Of a stretch of 15,130 bases of DNA, positions 7,227-15,126 are shown one piece after another. The DNA comes from CAZDET01 sp964504335 (GTDB taxonomy: Bacteria; Bacteroidota; Bacteroidia; Chitinophagales; Saprospiraceae). The notes beneath the pieces were generated by a model. It made no database searches. It saw nothing but the letters and a program-made list of their open reading frames with translations, and was not told the DNA's origin. The stretch spans positions 1 through 15,130 of the forward strand of contig CAZDET010000096.1 of assembly GCA_964504335.1 (NCBI GenBank), read 5' to 3'. The position numbers and the translations under genes were made by a program. How positions within the stretch are numbered: the first letter of the stretch is position 1; every line of letters starts with the position of its first letter.

Positions 7227-7352
7227 ATGCGGCTCTTCGGACTCGCCGTTCGGAGACAAATTGTACCGCCTCCGCGTTAGAATAGTTTCAATTACTTCCT
7301 TAGCTTGCATAAAGGAGTAATTTGACCAAACCTATCTAAACACGCACGAGCC

Positions 7353-8480
7353 ATGGACCTCAAAAAAATAAAAATAGCCGTTCTGCCGGGCGATGGCGTT
7401 GGCCCGGAGGTCGTCCAGCAGGCAGTGAAAGTGCTCGATGCCGTTGGGCAACGCTTCGATCGATTCTTCGAATACTGCTACGGAGATATTGGGGCAAGCT
7501 CCATGGCCCAATTTGGCGAACCGCTTCCGGAGTTTACGCTCAATGCCTGCCGGGAAGCCGACGCTATCCTTTTCGGGGCGATTGGCCATCCGCATTTCGA
7601 CCGGGATGCCTCGGCAGCCGTCCGGCCCGAACAAGGCCTGCTGAAACTGCGCAAAGAGTTGGAGCTGTACGCCGATCTGAGTCCGGTGAAGTCGTTCCCG
7701 GGCTTTACCCATTTATCGCCCATGCGGCCAGACCATATCCACAACGTCGACCTCCTCATTGTCCGGGAATTGACCGGCGGGATTTACTTCGGCGAACGGG
7801 GCCGCTCCGCCGATTGTCGGCATGCCTACGATACCTGTACCTACAACGTCGATGAGATCACCCGAATCGCTCACGTTGGATTTACCGAGGCACACAAGCG
7901 ACGCGGTAAGCTAACCCTTGTGGATAAATCCAACGTTCTGGAAACAGGGCGACTTTGGCGCGAGGTAGTGCACGATCTGCACGCCCTACATTATTCGGAT
8001 ATTGAATTGGAGTATTTGTACGCCGATAACGCCGCCGTTCAACTGATCATGCGCCCCCACGATTTCGACGTACTACTGACCAGCAACCTCATCGGAGATA
8101 TTCTTTCGGACGAGAGCAGCCTGTTGGTGGGTTCGCTGGGCTTATTGCCATCGGCCTCCCTCGGCGAGAAAATTGGTCTGTTCGAACCGGTCCACGGGGC
8201 CTATCCGGAGGCAGCCCGGCGCGATATTGCCAATCCAATAGCGACCATCCTATCCGCTGCGTTGCTGCTGGATTACCTGCAGTTGCATCTCGAAGCAAAC
8301 GCCGTGCGCAAAGCGGTCAATCGCGTGCTGCAAAAGGGGCTGGGAACGCCCGACCTCAACCCAATCATCGAACTGGGCTGCCAGGAAATGGGCGATATGG
8401 TTGCTCACCTGGTGGAGGATACGGAGCTGGTCGGCATCCGGGAGGAGAAGATTAAGGAACGGGTTTCGACGATAATTTAA
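7353..8480 (+). CDS. leuB: 3-isopropylmalate dehydrogenase
   Basis: This 375-residue cytoplasmic enzyme catalyses NAD-dependent oxidative decarboxylation of 3-isopropylmalate in leucine synthesis. The sequence shows LPGDGVGPEV (11-20), substrate arginines near residues 91, 100 and 138, ELTGGIYFGERG (139-150) with Tyr145, DKSNVL with Lys192, YADNAAVQLI with Asp225, GDILSDE with metal-binding Asp249 and Asp253, and the NAD-binding EPVHGAYP then DIANPIATILS. The start is ATG 7353. A TAATTTG word about 35 bases upstream resembles, but does not match, the -7 consensus. leuA, leuC and leuD are absent here, so the gene stands alone behind an HMG-CoA lyase gene. Its stop overlaps by four bases the stop of the converging gene on the other strand. 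Confidence 0.95.
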   Translation: MDLKKIKIAVLPGDGVGPEVVQQAVKVLDAVGQRFDRFFEYCYGDIGASSMAQFGEPLPEFTLNACREADAILFGAIGHPHFDRDASAAVRPEQGLLKLRKELELYADLSPVKSFPGFTHLSPMRPDHIHNVDLLIVRELTGGIYFGERGRSADCRHAYDTCTYNVDEITRIAHVGFTEAHKRRGKLTLVDKSNVLETGRLWREVVHDLHALHYSDIELEYLYADNAAVQLIMRPHDFDVLLTSNLIGDILSDESSLLVGSLGLLPSASLGEKIGLFEPVHGAYPEAARRDIANPIATILSAALLLDYLQLHLEANAVRKAVNRVLQKGLGTPDLNPIIELGCQEMGDMVAHLVEDTELVGIREEKIKERVSTII

Positions 8481-9058
8481 TACAGCCGAAAGCTATCCAA
8501 AAACCGATCCGTCGACGGATTGATGCCCAATTCACTTCGGCTGATCGTTTGGATGGCATAGTAGCGATTCTTCACCACGAACGCTCGTGTACGCACACTG
8601 GCGCGCCCGTTGAGGTAATCGATGCGCCAATAGCGGCCGGGATATCCTTTTAGCGCAAACTCCGTGGCAAAGAGCAATTCTCCCCGAACGGATTCGGTGG
8701 CTGCATCAATGGTTACCGCAAAAAACTCTTCGAGCAGCTCCGTACTGTCGCTGTGCAGGGCTTCCGCCGGGTAATCCACGTAGCTGGCCATGTATACCAC
8801 ATTATCTGCGGTATCGGTAGGAGGCGTGTAGAAGTAGGTATGGTAAACCAATTCACCTACCGGCGCGGCTACAGTATCGATCTTTTCTGTAAGAGGCCCG
8901 GGGCTGGCAACCTGAAACCCGCCGTCGATGAAGTCGAGGGTCGTCCAGCGGGTGCGACGCTCAAATATGGGGGAAGATGTGGACTGGGCGTCAGCGGCGT
9001 TGTAAACCAATAGCAACAGGCTGAGCGCCAGGATAGATCGGAAGATGGTACGGTACAT
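8477..9058 (-). CDS. Exported protein of unknown function
   Basis: The 193-residue product starts at ATG 9058 with a signal peptide: MYRTIFRS, a leucine-rich core, and cleavage after ADA near residue 24. The frame continues upstream to 9160, but that extension is basic and would bury the signal peptide. The mature part has alternating hydrophobic residues and aromatic stretches (VYHTYFYTPP, YMASYVDYP, YPGRYWRIDYLNG, RYYAIQTIS) and ends in FLDSFRLY. This pattern recalls the mixed alpha/beta PsbP/DcrB-like fold found in many exported bacterial proteins of unknown role, but this is a weak impression. It is divergent from pncB, and its stop overlaps the leuB stop. A near-consensus -7 word, TATGTTTA, lies on this strand at 9142-9149. 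Confidence 0.78.
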   Translation of the reverse strand: MYRTIFRSILALSLLLLVYNAADAQSTSSPIFERRTRWTTLDFIDGGFQVASPGPLTEKIDTVAAPVGELVYHTYFYTPPTDTADNVVYMASYVDYPAEALHSDSTELLEEFFAVTIDAATESVRGELLFATEFALKGYPGRYWRIDYLNGRASVRTRAFVVKNRYYAIQTISRSELGINPSTDRFLDSFRLY

Positions 9059-9159
9059 GTACTTGACTCGTCTTTTCTTAAAGAAGTAACAATTCGACAG
9101 GAGGTTGCCCCGTCGGTTGTCGCTAACTTTTCGGTAACGGCTAAACATATAGCGCATCA

Positions 9160-9182
9160 CTTAGTTTGACATTTAAACTAAG
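9160..9182. promoter_or_regulatory. Perfect palindrome upstream of pncB, candidate NrtR-type operator
   Basis: CTTAGTTT (9160-9167) and AAACTAAG (9175-9182) are exact 8-base inverted arms around a 7-base spacer. The site ends six bases before the pncB ATG at 9189 and overlaps a TTTG word that could belong to the promoter. Binding there would therefore block transcription or initiation. Nudix-type NrtR regulators bind palindromes in front of NAD-salvage genes, and the next gene but one encodes such a protein. Assigning the site to that protein is inference from position and symmetry. The exported-protein gene on the other strand starts about 100 bases away and might share control. Confidence 0.6.
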
Positions 9183-9188
9183 CCTTGT

Positions 9189-10640
9189 ATGCCATTCTCC
9201 CACCTGCAGACCTTTTACCGCGATTCTTTCGGACTACTGACTGATTTGTACCAACTCACCATGGCATATGGCTATTGGCAACAGCGACTACACCATCGGC
9301 CGGCGGTCTTTCATTTATTCTATCGGCGTCCGCCCTTCGAAGCGGAGCCCATTACGGTGGCCGGATTAGAGTTGGTCGTCGATTTTCTGCGGAACTTCCG
9401 CTTTGAGGTATCGGATATTCAGTATCTGGGGGGACTCCGGGACCGTTCCGGTAAGCCGCTGTTTCCAGAGGCGTTTTTGCATTATCTACAACGCTTGCGT
9501 TTCAGCGGCAGCCTCTACGCTCTGCCGGAGGGGCGGATTGCGTTTCCACAGGAGCCCATCCTCCGGGTGGAAGCCCCCCTCTTGGAGGCCCAGTTAATTG
9601 AAACGGCCTTGCTCAATCTGGTAAATTACTCCTCGCTCGTGGCTACGAAAGCCCGTCGGATCGTACAGGCGGCCCAGGGTGGGGCGGTACTGGAATTTGG
9701 TCTGCGGCGCGCTCAGGGCATCGATGGAGGGCTGACTGCCAGCCGAGCGGCCTACATTGGCGGATGCGCGGCTACGAGCAATGTCCTGGCGGGCAAGCAT
9801 TACGGCATCCCGGTCAAAGGCACCCATGCACACGCCTGGGTGATGGTATTCGAAGATGAGTTGGAAGCATTTCGGGCCTACGCCGAGGCATTTCCGACCG
9901 ATTGCATCTTTCTGGTCGATACCTATGATTCGATCGAGGGGGTTCAGCGAGCTATTCGCATTGGGGCAGAGTTGCGGTCCAAAGGATTTGAGCTGAAGGG
10001 TATCCGGCTCGACAGCGGCGACTTAGCAGCCCTGAGTAAAGAGGCGAGAGGGCTCCTGGACCGCGCCGGATTTCCGGACGTCCAAATTGTAGCCAGCAAT
10101 GACCTGGACGAATACCGAATCGCCGAACTACTCCAACGGGATGCAGCCATCGATACCTGGGGCATCGGTACGCGCCTGGTGACGGCCTTCGATCAACCCG
10201 CCCTGACCGGCGTGTACAAGCTATCGGCTATTCAGGATACCCAGGGCCGTTGGCAGGATCGTATCAAGCTCAGCGAACGCGCCGCAAAGCGTTCGCTGCC
10301 GGGCAGGCAGCAGATATGGCGCGGGTACGACCAGGAAGACAGACTCGTGTTCAGCCTTATTTCCAATGCGGATACCGATGAGCCCGACGAGCGCATGGTA
10401 CCCTTTGATGAAGAAGAGGTACACCCAAGGCCGGTAGCCGCGCGGAGCGAAGCGCTATTACAACCAATCTTCGATGCCGGCAAAGTTGTATACGATCCAC
10501 CGTCGCTCAAGGACCTTCAGGCACGGGCAGCAGCGGATTTCCATCGCTATGCCAATCGAAACGCCTCGTCCTTTACCTTTGGGATGGATATGTCCCTGCA
10601 CGATCGGCAAGAACGGTTGGCCAACGCACTTTCTTCATAA
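9189..10640 (+). CDS. pncB: Nicotinate phosphoribosyltransferase
   Basis: This 483-residue enzyme joins nicotinate and PRPP to form nicotinate mononucleotide, the entry step of the Preiss-Handler NAD salvage route in the cytoplasm. Motifs of the family are FGLLTDLYQLTMAYGYW (14-30), FGLRRAQGIDGGL (170-182), GTHAHAWVM (211-219) with the probable phosphohistidine His215, IRLDSGDL, and WGIGTRLVTAFDQPALTGVYKL. Length and motifs resemble the longer PncB2/human-type enzymes rather than E. coli PncB. It begins six bases after a perfect palindrome and is followed 10 bases later by a Nudix-type regulator. The two genes are probably an operon in which NAD status controls salvage. No pncA is present in the window. 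Confidence 0.95.
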   Translation: MPFSHLQTFYRDSFGLLTDLYQLTMAYGYWQQRLHHRPAVFHLFYRRPPFEAEPITVAGLELVVDFLRNFRFEVSDIQYLGGLRDRSGKPLFPEAFLHYLQRLRFSGSLYALPEGRIAFPQEPILRVEAPLLEAQLIETALLNLVNYSSLVATKARRIVQAAQGGAVLEFGLRRAQGIDGGLTASRAAYIGGCAATSNVLAGKHYGIPVKGTHAHAWVMVFEDELEAFRAYAEAFPTDCIFLVDTYDSIEGVQRAIRIGAELRSKGFELKGIRLDSGDLAALSKEARGLLDRAGFPDVQIVASNDLDEYRIAELLQRDAAIDTWGIGTRLVTAFDQPALTGVYKLSAIQDTQGRWQDRIKLSERAAKRSLPGRQQIWRGYDQEDRLVFSLISNADTDEPDERMVPFDEEEVHPRPVAARSEALLQPIFDAGKVVYDPPSLKDLQARAAADFHRYANRNASSFTFGMDMSLHDRQERLANALSS

Positions 10641-10650
10641 TACTGCCACT

Positions 10651-11367
10651 ATGCCATTCACCTACGAATATCCGCGACCGGCCGTAACGGTAGATTGCAT
10701 CATCTTTGGCTACAAAGCGGGAGATGCCTTGCGCGTACTGTTGATTCAGCGTTCCGGCCAGCCGTTTCGGGGGGCCTGGGCCCTGCCGGGAGGGTTCGTA
10801 GAGATGGACGAGGATTTGGAAACGGCTGCCTTGCGCGAACTGGAGGAAGAAACCGGCGTACGCGACGTCTTCATCGAGCAACTTTTTACCTTCGGCGCGC
10901 CGGGCCGCGATCCTCGCGGACGCGTAATCAGCGTGGCCTACTACGCGCTCGTCAACCTGTCGGAGCATCCCGTACGGGCAGCATCCGATGCCGATGAGGC
11001 CGAGTGGTTCACCATTGACAATCTGCCGCAATTGGCCTTCGACCATGCGATGATCCTCGAAGTAGCCCTGACGCGATTGCAGGGTAAAGTGCGATACCAG
11101 CCAATTGGTTTTGAACTTTTACCCGAACAGTTTACCTTGAGCGAACTTCAACAATTGTACGAGAGTATTCTCGGAGTAGAAGCCCTGAACAAGCGCAACT
11201 TCCGGACGCGCATTTTGAAAATGGGCGTACTCCGGGAAACCGGTAAGCAAACGAATGTCGCCCACCGCCCTGCCACGCTCTACAGCTTCGACCGCGCGGC
11301 CTACGATCGGATGGTGCGAGATCGGTATCCGGACTTACTCAAACGGGGAGTAGATTTTGATATTTAG
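10651..11367 (+). CDS. nrtR: Nudix-winged-helix regulator of the NrtR family
   Basis: The 238-residue product has an N-terminal Nudix domain (about 1-145) with a complete Nudix box: Gly48, Glu54, then RELEEETGV at 62-70, matching Gx5Ex7REUxEExGU. A C-terminal winged-helix region (about 155-235) follows, with FTLSELQQLYESILG, LNKRNFRTRILKMGVL and RPATLYSFD. This two-domain layout is that of NrtR, which senses ADP-ribose or related NAD metabolites and represses NAD genes. The same layout also occurs in the arabinose regulator AraR of Bacteroides. Linkage to pncB (10-base gap) favours an NAD role. ATG 10651 was chosen because the longer frame from 10474 would overlap pncB and add non-Nudix sequence. 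Many NrtR proteins have a decayed Nudix box, whereas this one is intact, so hydrolase activity remains possible. Confidence 0.87.
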   Translation: MPFTYEYPRPAVTVDCIIFGYKAGDALRVLLIQRSGQPFRGAWALPGGFVEMDEDLETAALRELEEETGVRDVFIEQLFTFGAPGRDPRGRVISVAYYALVNLSEHPVRAASDADEAEWFTIDNLPQLAFDHAMILEVALTRLQGKVRYQPIGFELLPEQFTLSELQQLYESILGVEALNKRNFRTRILKMGVLRETGKQTNVAHRPATLYSFDRAAYDRMVRDRYPDLLKRGVDFDI

Positions 11368-11394
11368 TAGTATCCTGGTGCAAACGCTATCGCA

Positions 11395-12585
11395 ATGACT
11401 TCTCTTGCCATCCGAAGATCCTTCTGTCGGATTCTGGTGCTGTTGTGCATCGGTCTGCTCAGTACCTGTCGCAACGACGCACCCCAGGAACTGGTGGGGG
11501 CCGAAGAGGCTCCTCCCCTACCCCCTCCCGAGGCGGATTACGAGCCCTCCGAGCGCAAATGGGGATACATGGATCGACGGGGGCGGATGGCCATCGAGCC
11601 CCAATTTGACGATTGCCGCTCGTTTTCGGAAAGCCGCGCCGTCGTGCGGATCGGCGGCAAATGGGGCTACATCGACGAACAGGGCGAAATCGTTATACCC
11701 ATCGAATACAAAGGGGCCTGGAACTTCCGGGAGGGCCGCGGTCGCGTTTTGACCTTCCAGGATAGTGTCGGGTTTGTCGATTTAAGCGGCCGGTGGATAA
11801 TCGCTCCGATTTGGGAAGAAGCCCAGGACTTCACCAGCAATCGTGCGCGGGTGCGCCGCGAAGGGAAATACGGCTTTGTCGATCGACACGGCCGTTTGGT
11901 GATCGCCCCCAATTACGACGCGGCATCCTCGTTCGACGGGCGCTACGCCAAAGTGCGCCTCAACGGAAAATACGGCATCATCGATACGTCCGGCCGGATG
12001 GTCATCCCGGCCCTCTACGACCGGCTGGGGCTACCACATCAGGGATTGATCCGCGCGCAGCTGGAAGGGAAGAGTGGCTTCCTCGACACCCTCGGCAACT
12101 GGCGCATCGAGCCGAATTTCGAAGCAGCCGATGATTTCTACCTGCGGGGAGCTCCGGTGCGCGAAGGAGAAAAGTGGGCCCTCATCGATTCTGCCGGCCA
12201 ACAGATTACCCAATTCGGCTACGACCAGATTATCCCGGGAGGCGATAGCCTATGGATTGCCGAACGCAACGGCCGCTACGGAGCACTTAATATGGCGGGG
12301 GAAGAGGTAATTCCCTTCGAATTTATCCAACTATATGCCTTCGAGGAGCAGCGCGCTCCCTACTCAGAAGACTATAGCTGGGGCTATATCCAACCCGATG
12401 GCACAATTGCTATCCCCGCTCAATACGGCCTCGTTTATCCCTTTCGAAATGGCCTGGCCCGCGTCGCCACCGCCGATCAGGGAACGGGCTTCATCAACCT
12501 CTCGGGCCGAATGGTCATCCGTCCGCGCCAGGGAGAAGTACGCGATTTCAGTGAGGGCCTGGCGGCCGTACAACCCATTAATTAA
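11395..12585 (+). CDS. WG-repeat lipoprotein with ten repeats
   Basis: The 396-residue product has an N-terminal export signal ending in LLSTC with Cys25. The -1 Thr is unusual for a lipobox, but the position suits lipid attachment. A Pro/Glu-rich linker (about 26-52) follows. The rest is ten WG repeats of about 33 residues, each built like KWGYIDxxGxxVIPxxYxxxxxFxxGxAxVxxxG. Repeats 7 and 8 (ALIDSAG, YGALNMAG) are the most diverged. WG repeats probably form a beta-rich binding surface outside the cytoplasm; no enzyme residues are seen. The gene starts 27 bases after the nrtR-type gene, so it may belong to the same transcript, though no role in NAD metabolism is evident. The LRR protein at 381-2828 also contains a WG-like block. 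Confidence 0.9.
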   Translation: MTSLAIRRSFCRILVLLCIGLLSTCRNDAPQELVGAEEAPPLPPPEADYEPSERKWGYMDRRGRMAIEPQFDDCRSFSESRAVVRIGGKWGYIDEQGEIVIPIEYKGAWNFREGRGRVLTFQDSVGFVDLSGRWIIAPIWEEAQDFTSNRARVRREGKYGFVDRHGRLVIAPNYDAASSFDGRYAKVRLNGKYGIIDTSGRMVIPALYDRLGLPHQGLIRAQLEGKSGFLDTLGNWRIEPNFEAADDFYLRGAPVREGEKWALIDSAGQQITQFGYDQIIPGGDSLWIAERNGRYGALNMAGEEVIPFEFIQLYAFEEQRAPYSEDYSWGYIQPDGTIAIPAQYGLVYPFRNGLARVATADQGTGFINLSGRMVIRPRQGEVRDFSEGLAAVQPIN

Positions 12586-12613
12586 TGGTGAGGAGTGAAT
12601 AGTGATGATCTTG

Positions 12614-12640
12614 ACACTCCACACTTCACACTCCACACTT
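12614..12640 (+). repeat. 14-bp direct repeat abutting the purE start codon
   Basis: Two adjacent copies of ACACTCCACACTTC lie at 12614-12627 and 12628-12640; the second lacks the last base. They end exactly at the purE ATG (12641), so the ribosome-binding region consists of repeat. GGAGTG (12592-12597) upstream can pair with CACTCC at 12615-12620 or 12629-12634. The 13-mer at 12619-12631 (CCACACTTCACAC) is identical to 6296-6308 before the HMG-CoA lyase gene. No purine-rich Shine-Dalgarno site is present. Confidence 0.65.
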
Positions 12641-13138
12641 ATGATCAGCATCATCATGGGCTCCGATTCCGACCTTCCCGTCATGCGGGAGGCGGCCGAT
12701 GTATTGAAGTCCTTAGGCATTTCCTTTGAAGTAACCATTGTATCGGCGCACCGGACGCCGGAGCGGTTGTTCGAATTTGCCCAATCTGCACACATCCGTG
12801 GGCAGCGGGTCATCATTGCCGGTGCCGGAGGTGCCGCCCACCTTCCGGGCATGGTCGCGTCGCTCTCCCCCTTGCCCGTCATTGGGGTACCGATCAAATC
12901 GAGGAATAGTATCGATGGCTGGGATTCCGTGCTGAGCATCCTCCAGATGCCCGGTGGGGTACCCGTAGCTACGGTTGCCCTCAACGGAGCCAAAAATGCC
13001 GGCATCCTGGCCGCCCAAATCCTTGGCACGAGCGATCCGCAAATCCAGCAACGCATTCTGGACTACAAGCGCGAACTGGCCGAAGGCGTTGATCGGAAAA
13101 TCGATCGACTGGAACGGGAGGGGTACGATCGTTTTTGA
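12641..13138 (+). CDS. purE: N5-carboxyaminoimidazole ribonucleotide mutase (class I PurE)
   Basis: This 165-residue cytoplasmic enzyme converts N5-CAIR to CAIR in de novo purine synthesis. Class I PurE motifs are present: MGSDSDLPVM (6-15), SAHRTPE with His37, AGAGGAAHLPGM (60-71), GVPIKS, LQMPGGVPVATVA and NAGILAAQIL. The frame is open from 12602, but that part is the CA-rich repeat; ATG 12641 gives the conserved N-terminus with MISIIMGSDSD. purK, its usual pathway partner, is not adjacent, so it must lie elsewhere or be absent. It follows the WG-repeat gene by 55 bases on the same strand, and cotranscription is possible. Confidence 0.96.
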   Translation: MISIIMGSDSDLPVMREAADVLKSLGISFEVTIVSAHRTPERLFEFAQSAHIRGQRVIIAGAGGAAHLPGMVASLSPLPVIGVPIKSRNSIDGWDSVLSILQMPGGVPVATVALNGAKNAGILAAQILGTSDPQIQQRILDYKRELAEGVDRKIDRLEREGYDRF

Positions 13139-13350
13139 GGTGGTGGGGTGGTTGAACCAATGACCTTTATTCATTTACAGCATTTCCATCTTACATTATA
13201 AAAGAATTAGAGCACGTCGAAGACGGCATTGACGCATTTCACCACAGCTCTTCTAAACCTAATAAAACACCAAAAAAAAGGCTTATTTCCAAATTATACA
13301 TCGTAGATTCCGTGCGAAATCCAATTTAGAGAAACTAACTACTTGCTCAA

Positions 13351-14871
13351 ATGAATCGCACGTTTGTACGCCTGGGCCTTTTGGGCCTTCTTTTCCTATT
13401 GGCCGCCTGTTCGCAAGAAGCACTGGAACCGAATGTGAATGACCCTCTACTCGATCGCGCCACCATAAACAAACGCGTAGAACAACACCTGCAAACCACC
13501 AATCAGGTTTTCGACTGGAACGCTGCTTCCGACCGAATGGTATTCAGTGCCCTGGCTCTAAGCGAATACGAAGCCGCCATCGGATACCAACCCGTCGGTT
13601 TTGAAAACATCGACGATCGGATTCACCAAATCGATGTGCAATCGGGAGACTGGAAGGCCACGCGCGACGAATTGATGACATTCATCCTCGAAGAAACCAA
13701 CCGCCTCCTGCCCGACGATACCCGAACGGAGGAAGATCTACTCGTGGCACCGGAGGACGGCGTGCTGCCCATCATCGAGTTGCGGATACTGCACCCCGAT
13801 CTCCTGAAAAGCTTACGTACCCGTCCAGACGTGCGCTACGTGGAACCCACCAACTACCAACCGCAGGAAGTCGTTGGCCGAAGCGATTCCGGCTGCGGAA
13901 TCAGCCCGGCGGGCAGTATCCCCTCGGCTGATTTTACGAACACCAGCCCGAATGCTAAGATTCCCTGGAACTTCAACCTTTCCAATATTCCAAGTGCGTG
14001 GAATGTCAGCCAGGGCGACAACATCGGCATCTGCGTAATCGACACCGGCTCCGACGACGATCAGTTCAACCTCCAGGGCGGCTTCACCGCTGGTCAGAGT
14101 GGCAATCGATTCATCAATCGCTTCGGCACCTACGCCGGCGGGTGGTTCAATTCGCGCCCCGACGGCCCCGACGACCGCTGCGGGCACGGCACGCAAATGG
14201 CGGGACTGGCCGCCGGGCCACGCGGCAACGGCGGGGCCACCGTTGGCGTAGCCTACAAAGCCGACCTGGTTACGGTGCGTGGCACCAGCGATGTGATCGT
14301 CAATGGGTCTAGCGAAAAGCGGGGGGTGAAAGATGCCCTGGTATTGGCCGGCAACCGCTCCGATGTACAGATCATCAGCATGTCGATCGGCGATGTATTT
14401 TCTAGCGGGACGGTCAAGGATGGCCTGCGCTATGCCTACAATCGCGGAAAGCTCATCTTCGCCGCTGCCGGCACTTCCCTTTCCTGGACGAGCTGGTGGG
14501 GCGTCATTTTTCCGGCCAATCGGCCCGAAACGGTAGCGGTGACCGGCATCCGGGAAGGCTCGCCCATGCAGCGCTGCAACACCTGCCACGATGGCCGCGA
14601 AGTGGATTTCGTGATCGCCATGCAACGACGCAACGACACCGACCGGACATCGCTTACCCTGGCCCGAAGCGGCAATCAGCCCTCCTACGTAGGAGGTTCT
14701 TCCGCCGCCACCGCCACAACGGCCGGTATTGCCGCATTGGTTTGGGCCACCAATCCCAACCAAAATCGCGACCAGGTGGTGGAGCGCCTCAAACAATCAG
14801 CCAGCTTCTACCCCGGCAGAGACGGCAACTTCGGCTGGGGGCTGATCGATGCCCTGGCAGCGGTGAATTGA
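13351..14871 (+). CDS. Subtilisin-family (S8) serine protease lipoprotein
   Basis: The 506-residue product has a signal ending in LLAAC with Cys20, a standard lipobox, so it should be lipid-anchored. Residues about 25-165 form a propeptide-like region ending in LLKSLRTRPDVRYVEP, as in I9-type inhibitors. The catalytic domain (about 200-505) has the triad Asp231 (VIDTGSDDD), His279 (CGHGTQMAG) and Ser451 (GGSSAATATTAG). The oxyanion-hole region reads FAAAGTSLSW, with Thr375 where Asn is expected, and the Pro after the active serine (GTSMATP) is replaced by Ala. Cys409 and Cys412 form CNTCH. It likely cleaves proteins at the cell surface or is a degenerate protease. The 212-base gap upstream (13139-13350) is AT-rich with no clear -7 box. 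No partner gene is adjacent. Confidence 0.92.
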   Translation: MNRTFVRLGLLGLLFLLAACSQEALEPNVNDPLLDRATINKRVEQHLQTTNQVFDWNAASDRMVFSALALSEYEAAIGYQPVGFENIDDRIHQIDVQSGDWKATRDELMTFILEETNRLLPDDTRTEEDLLVAPEDGVLPIIELRILHPDLLKSLRTRPDVRYVEPTNYQPQEVVGRSDSGCGISPAGSIPSADFTNTSPNAKIPWNFNLSNIPSAWNVSQGDNIGICVIDTGSDDDQFNLQGGFTAGQSGNRFINRFGTYAGGWFNSRPDGPDDRCGHGTQMAGLAAGPRGNGGATVGVAYKADLVTVRGTSDVIVNGSSEKRGVKDALVLAGNRSDVQIISMSIGDVFSSGTVKDGLRYAYNRGKLIFAAAGTSLSWTSWWGVIFPANRPETVAVTGIREGSPMQRCNTCHDGREVDFVIAMQRRNDTDRTSLTLARSGNQPSYVGGSSAATATTAGIAALVWATNPNQNRDQVVERLKQSASFYPGRDGNFGWGLIDALAAVN

Positions 14872-14972
14872 TTACAATTGGTCCTTTGGTTCGTTGATTC
14901 TATGAAATTGACCTGACAGTCTCATCGTCTGTTCATAGGGCAAACACATCAAATACCTGAGGCAACAACTCC

Positions 14973-15126
14973 GCCCGGCAGGGCATAGCTTGGCCCCTCG
15001 GCCCTCCGGCCGGTGGCTGGGTTTGGGGCGCCGGACACCATGTGGGTGGGTATATATAAGACGGCCCACCCACCTTACCTGCCAACCTCGAGGGCTGCAG
15101 GCAGCCCAGGCGTGCGCAACGCACGC
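14973..15126. other. GC-rich multi-hairpin element reaching the right edge
   Basis: Five stem-loops follow one another: GCCC-GGCA-GGGC (14973-14984); CGGCC-CTCC-GGCCG (14999-15012); GTGGGTGGG with CCCACCCAC (15042-15050 and 15065-15073) around an AT-rich 14-base loop containing TATATATAAG; GGGCTGC-AG-GCAGCCC (15092-15107); and GCGTGCG-CAA-CGCACGC (15110-15126). Between the second and third lies GGCGCC (15028-15033). Stop codons or poor composition exclude a convincing gene on either strand. Dense, nearly perfect stems suggest a structured RNA or a repeated extragenic element, with possible continuation beyond the window. The part before it, 14872-14972, shows nothing recognisable apart from a weak AATTG/CAATT stem at the protease stop codon. 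Confidence 0.6.

Noticed and set aside
7227..7352. Possible leu-type attenuator or leader peptide before leuB
   Set aside because: No run of leucine codons in a short frame and no convincing terminator stem with a U-tract was found in this gap.
14578..14592. CNTCH in the protease read as a cytochrome c haem-binding motif
   Set aside because: A single CxxCH inside a subtilase domain with no other cytochrome features is more likely a disulfide or metal site, or chance.
13813..14796. 327-codon open frame on the minus strand inside the protease gene
   Set aside because: The plus strand encodes a subtilase with an intact triad across the same stretch; the antisense product is Gly/Ala/Arg-rich with no motif.
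14872..15124. Short open frames (63-65 codons) on the minus strand at the right edge
   Set aside because: They run through the multi-hairpin DNA, are rich in Pro, Arg, Gly and Cys, and show no domain or plausible start context; structure explains the sequence better.
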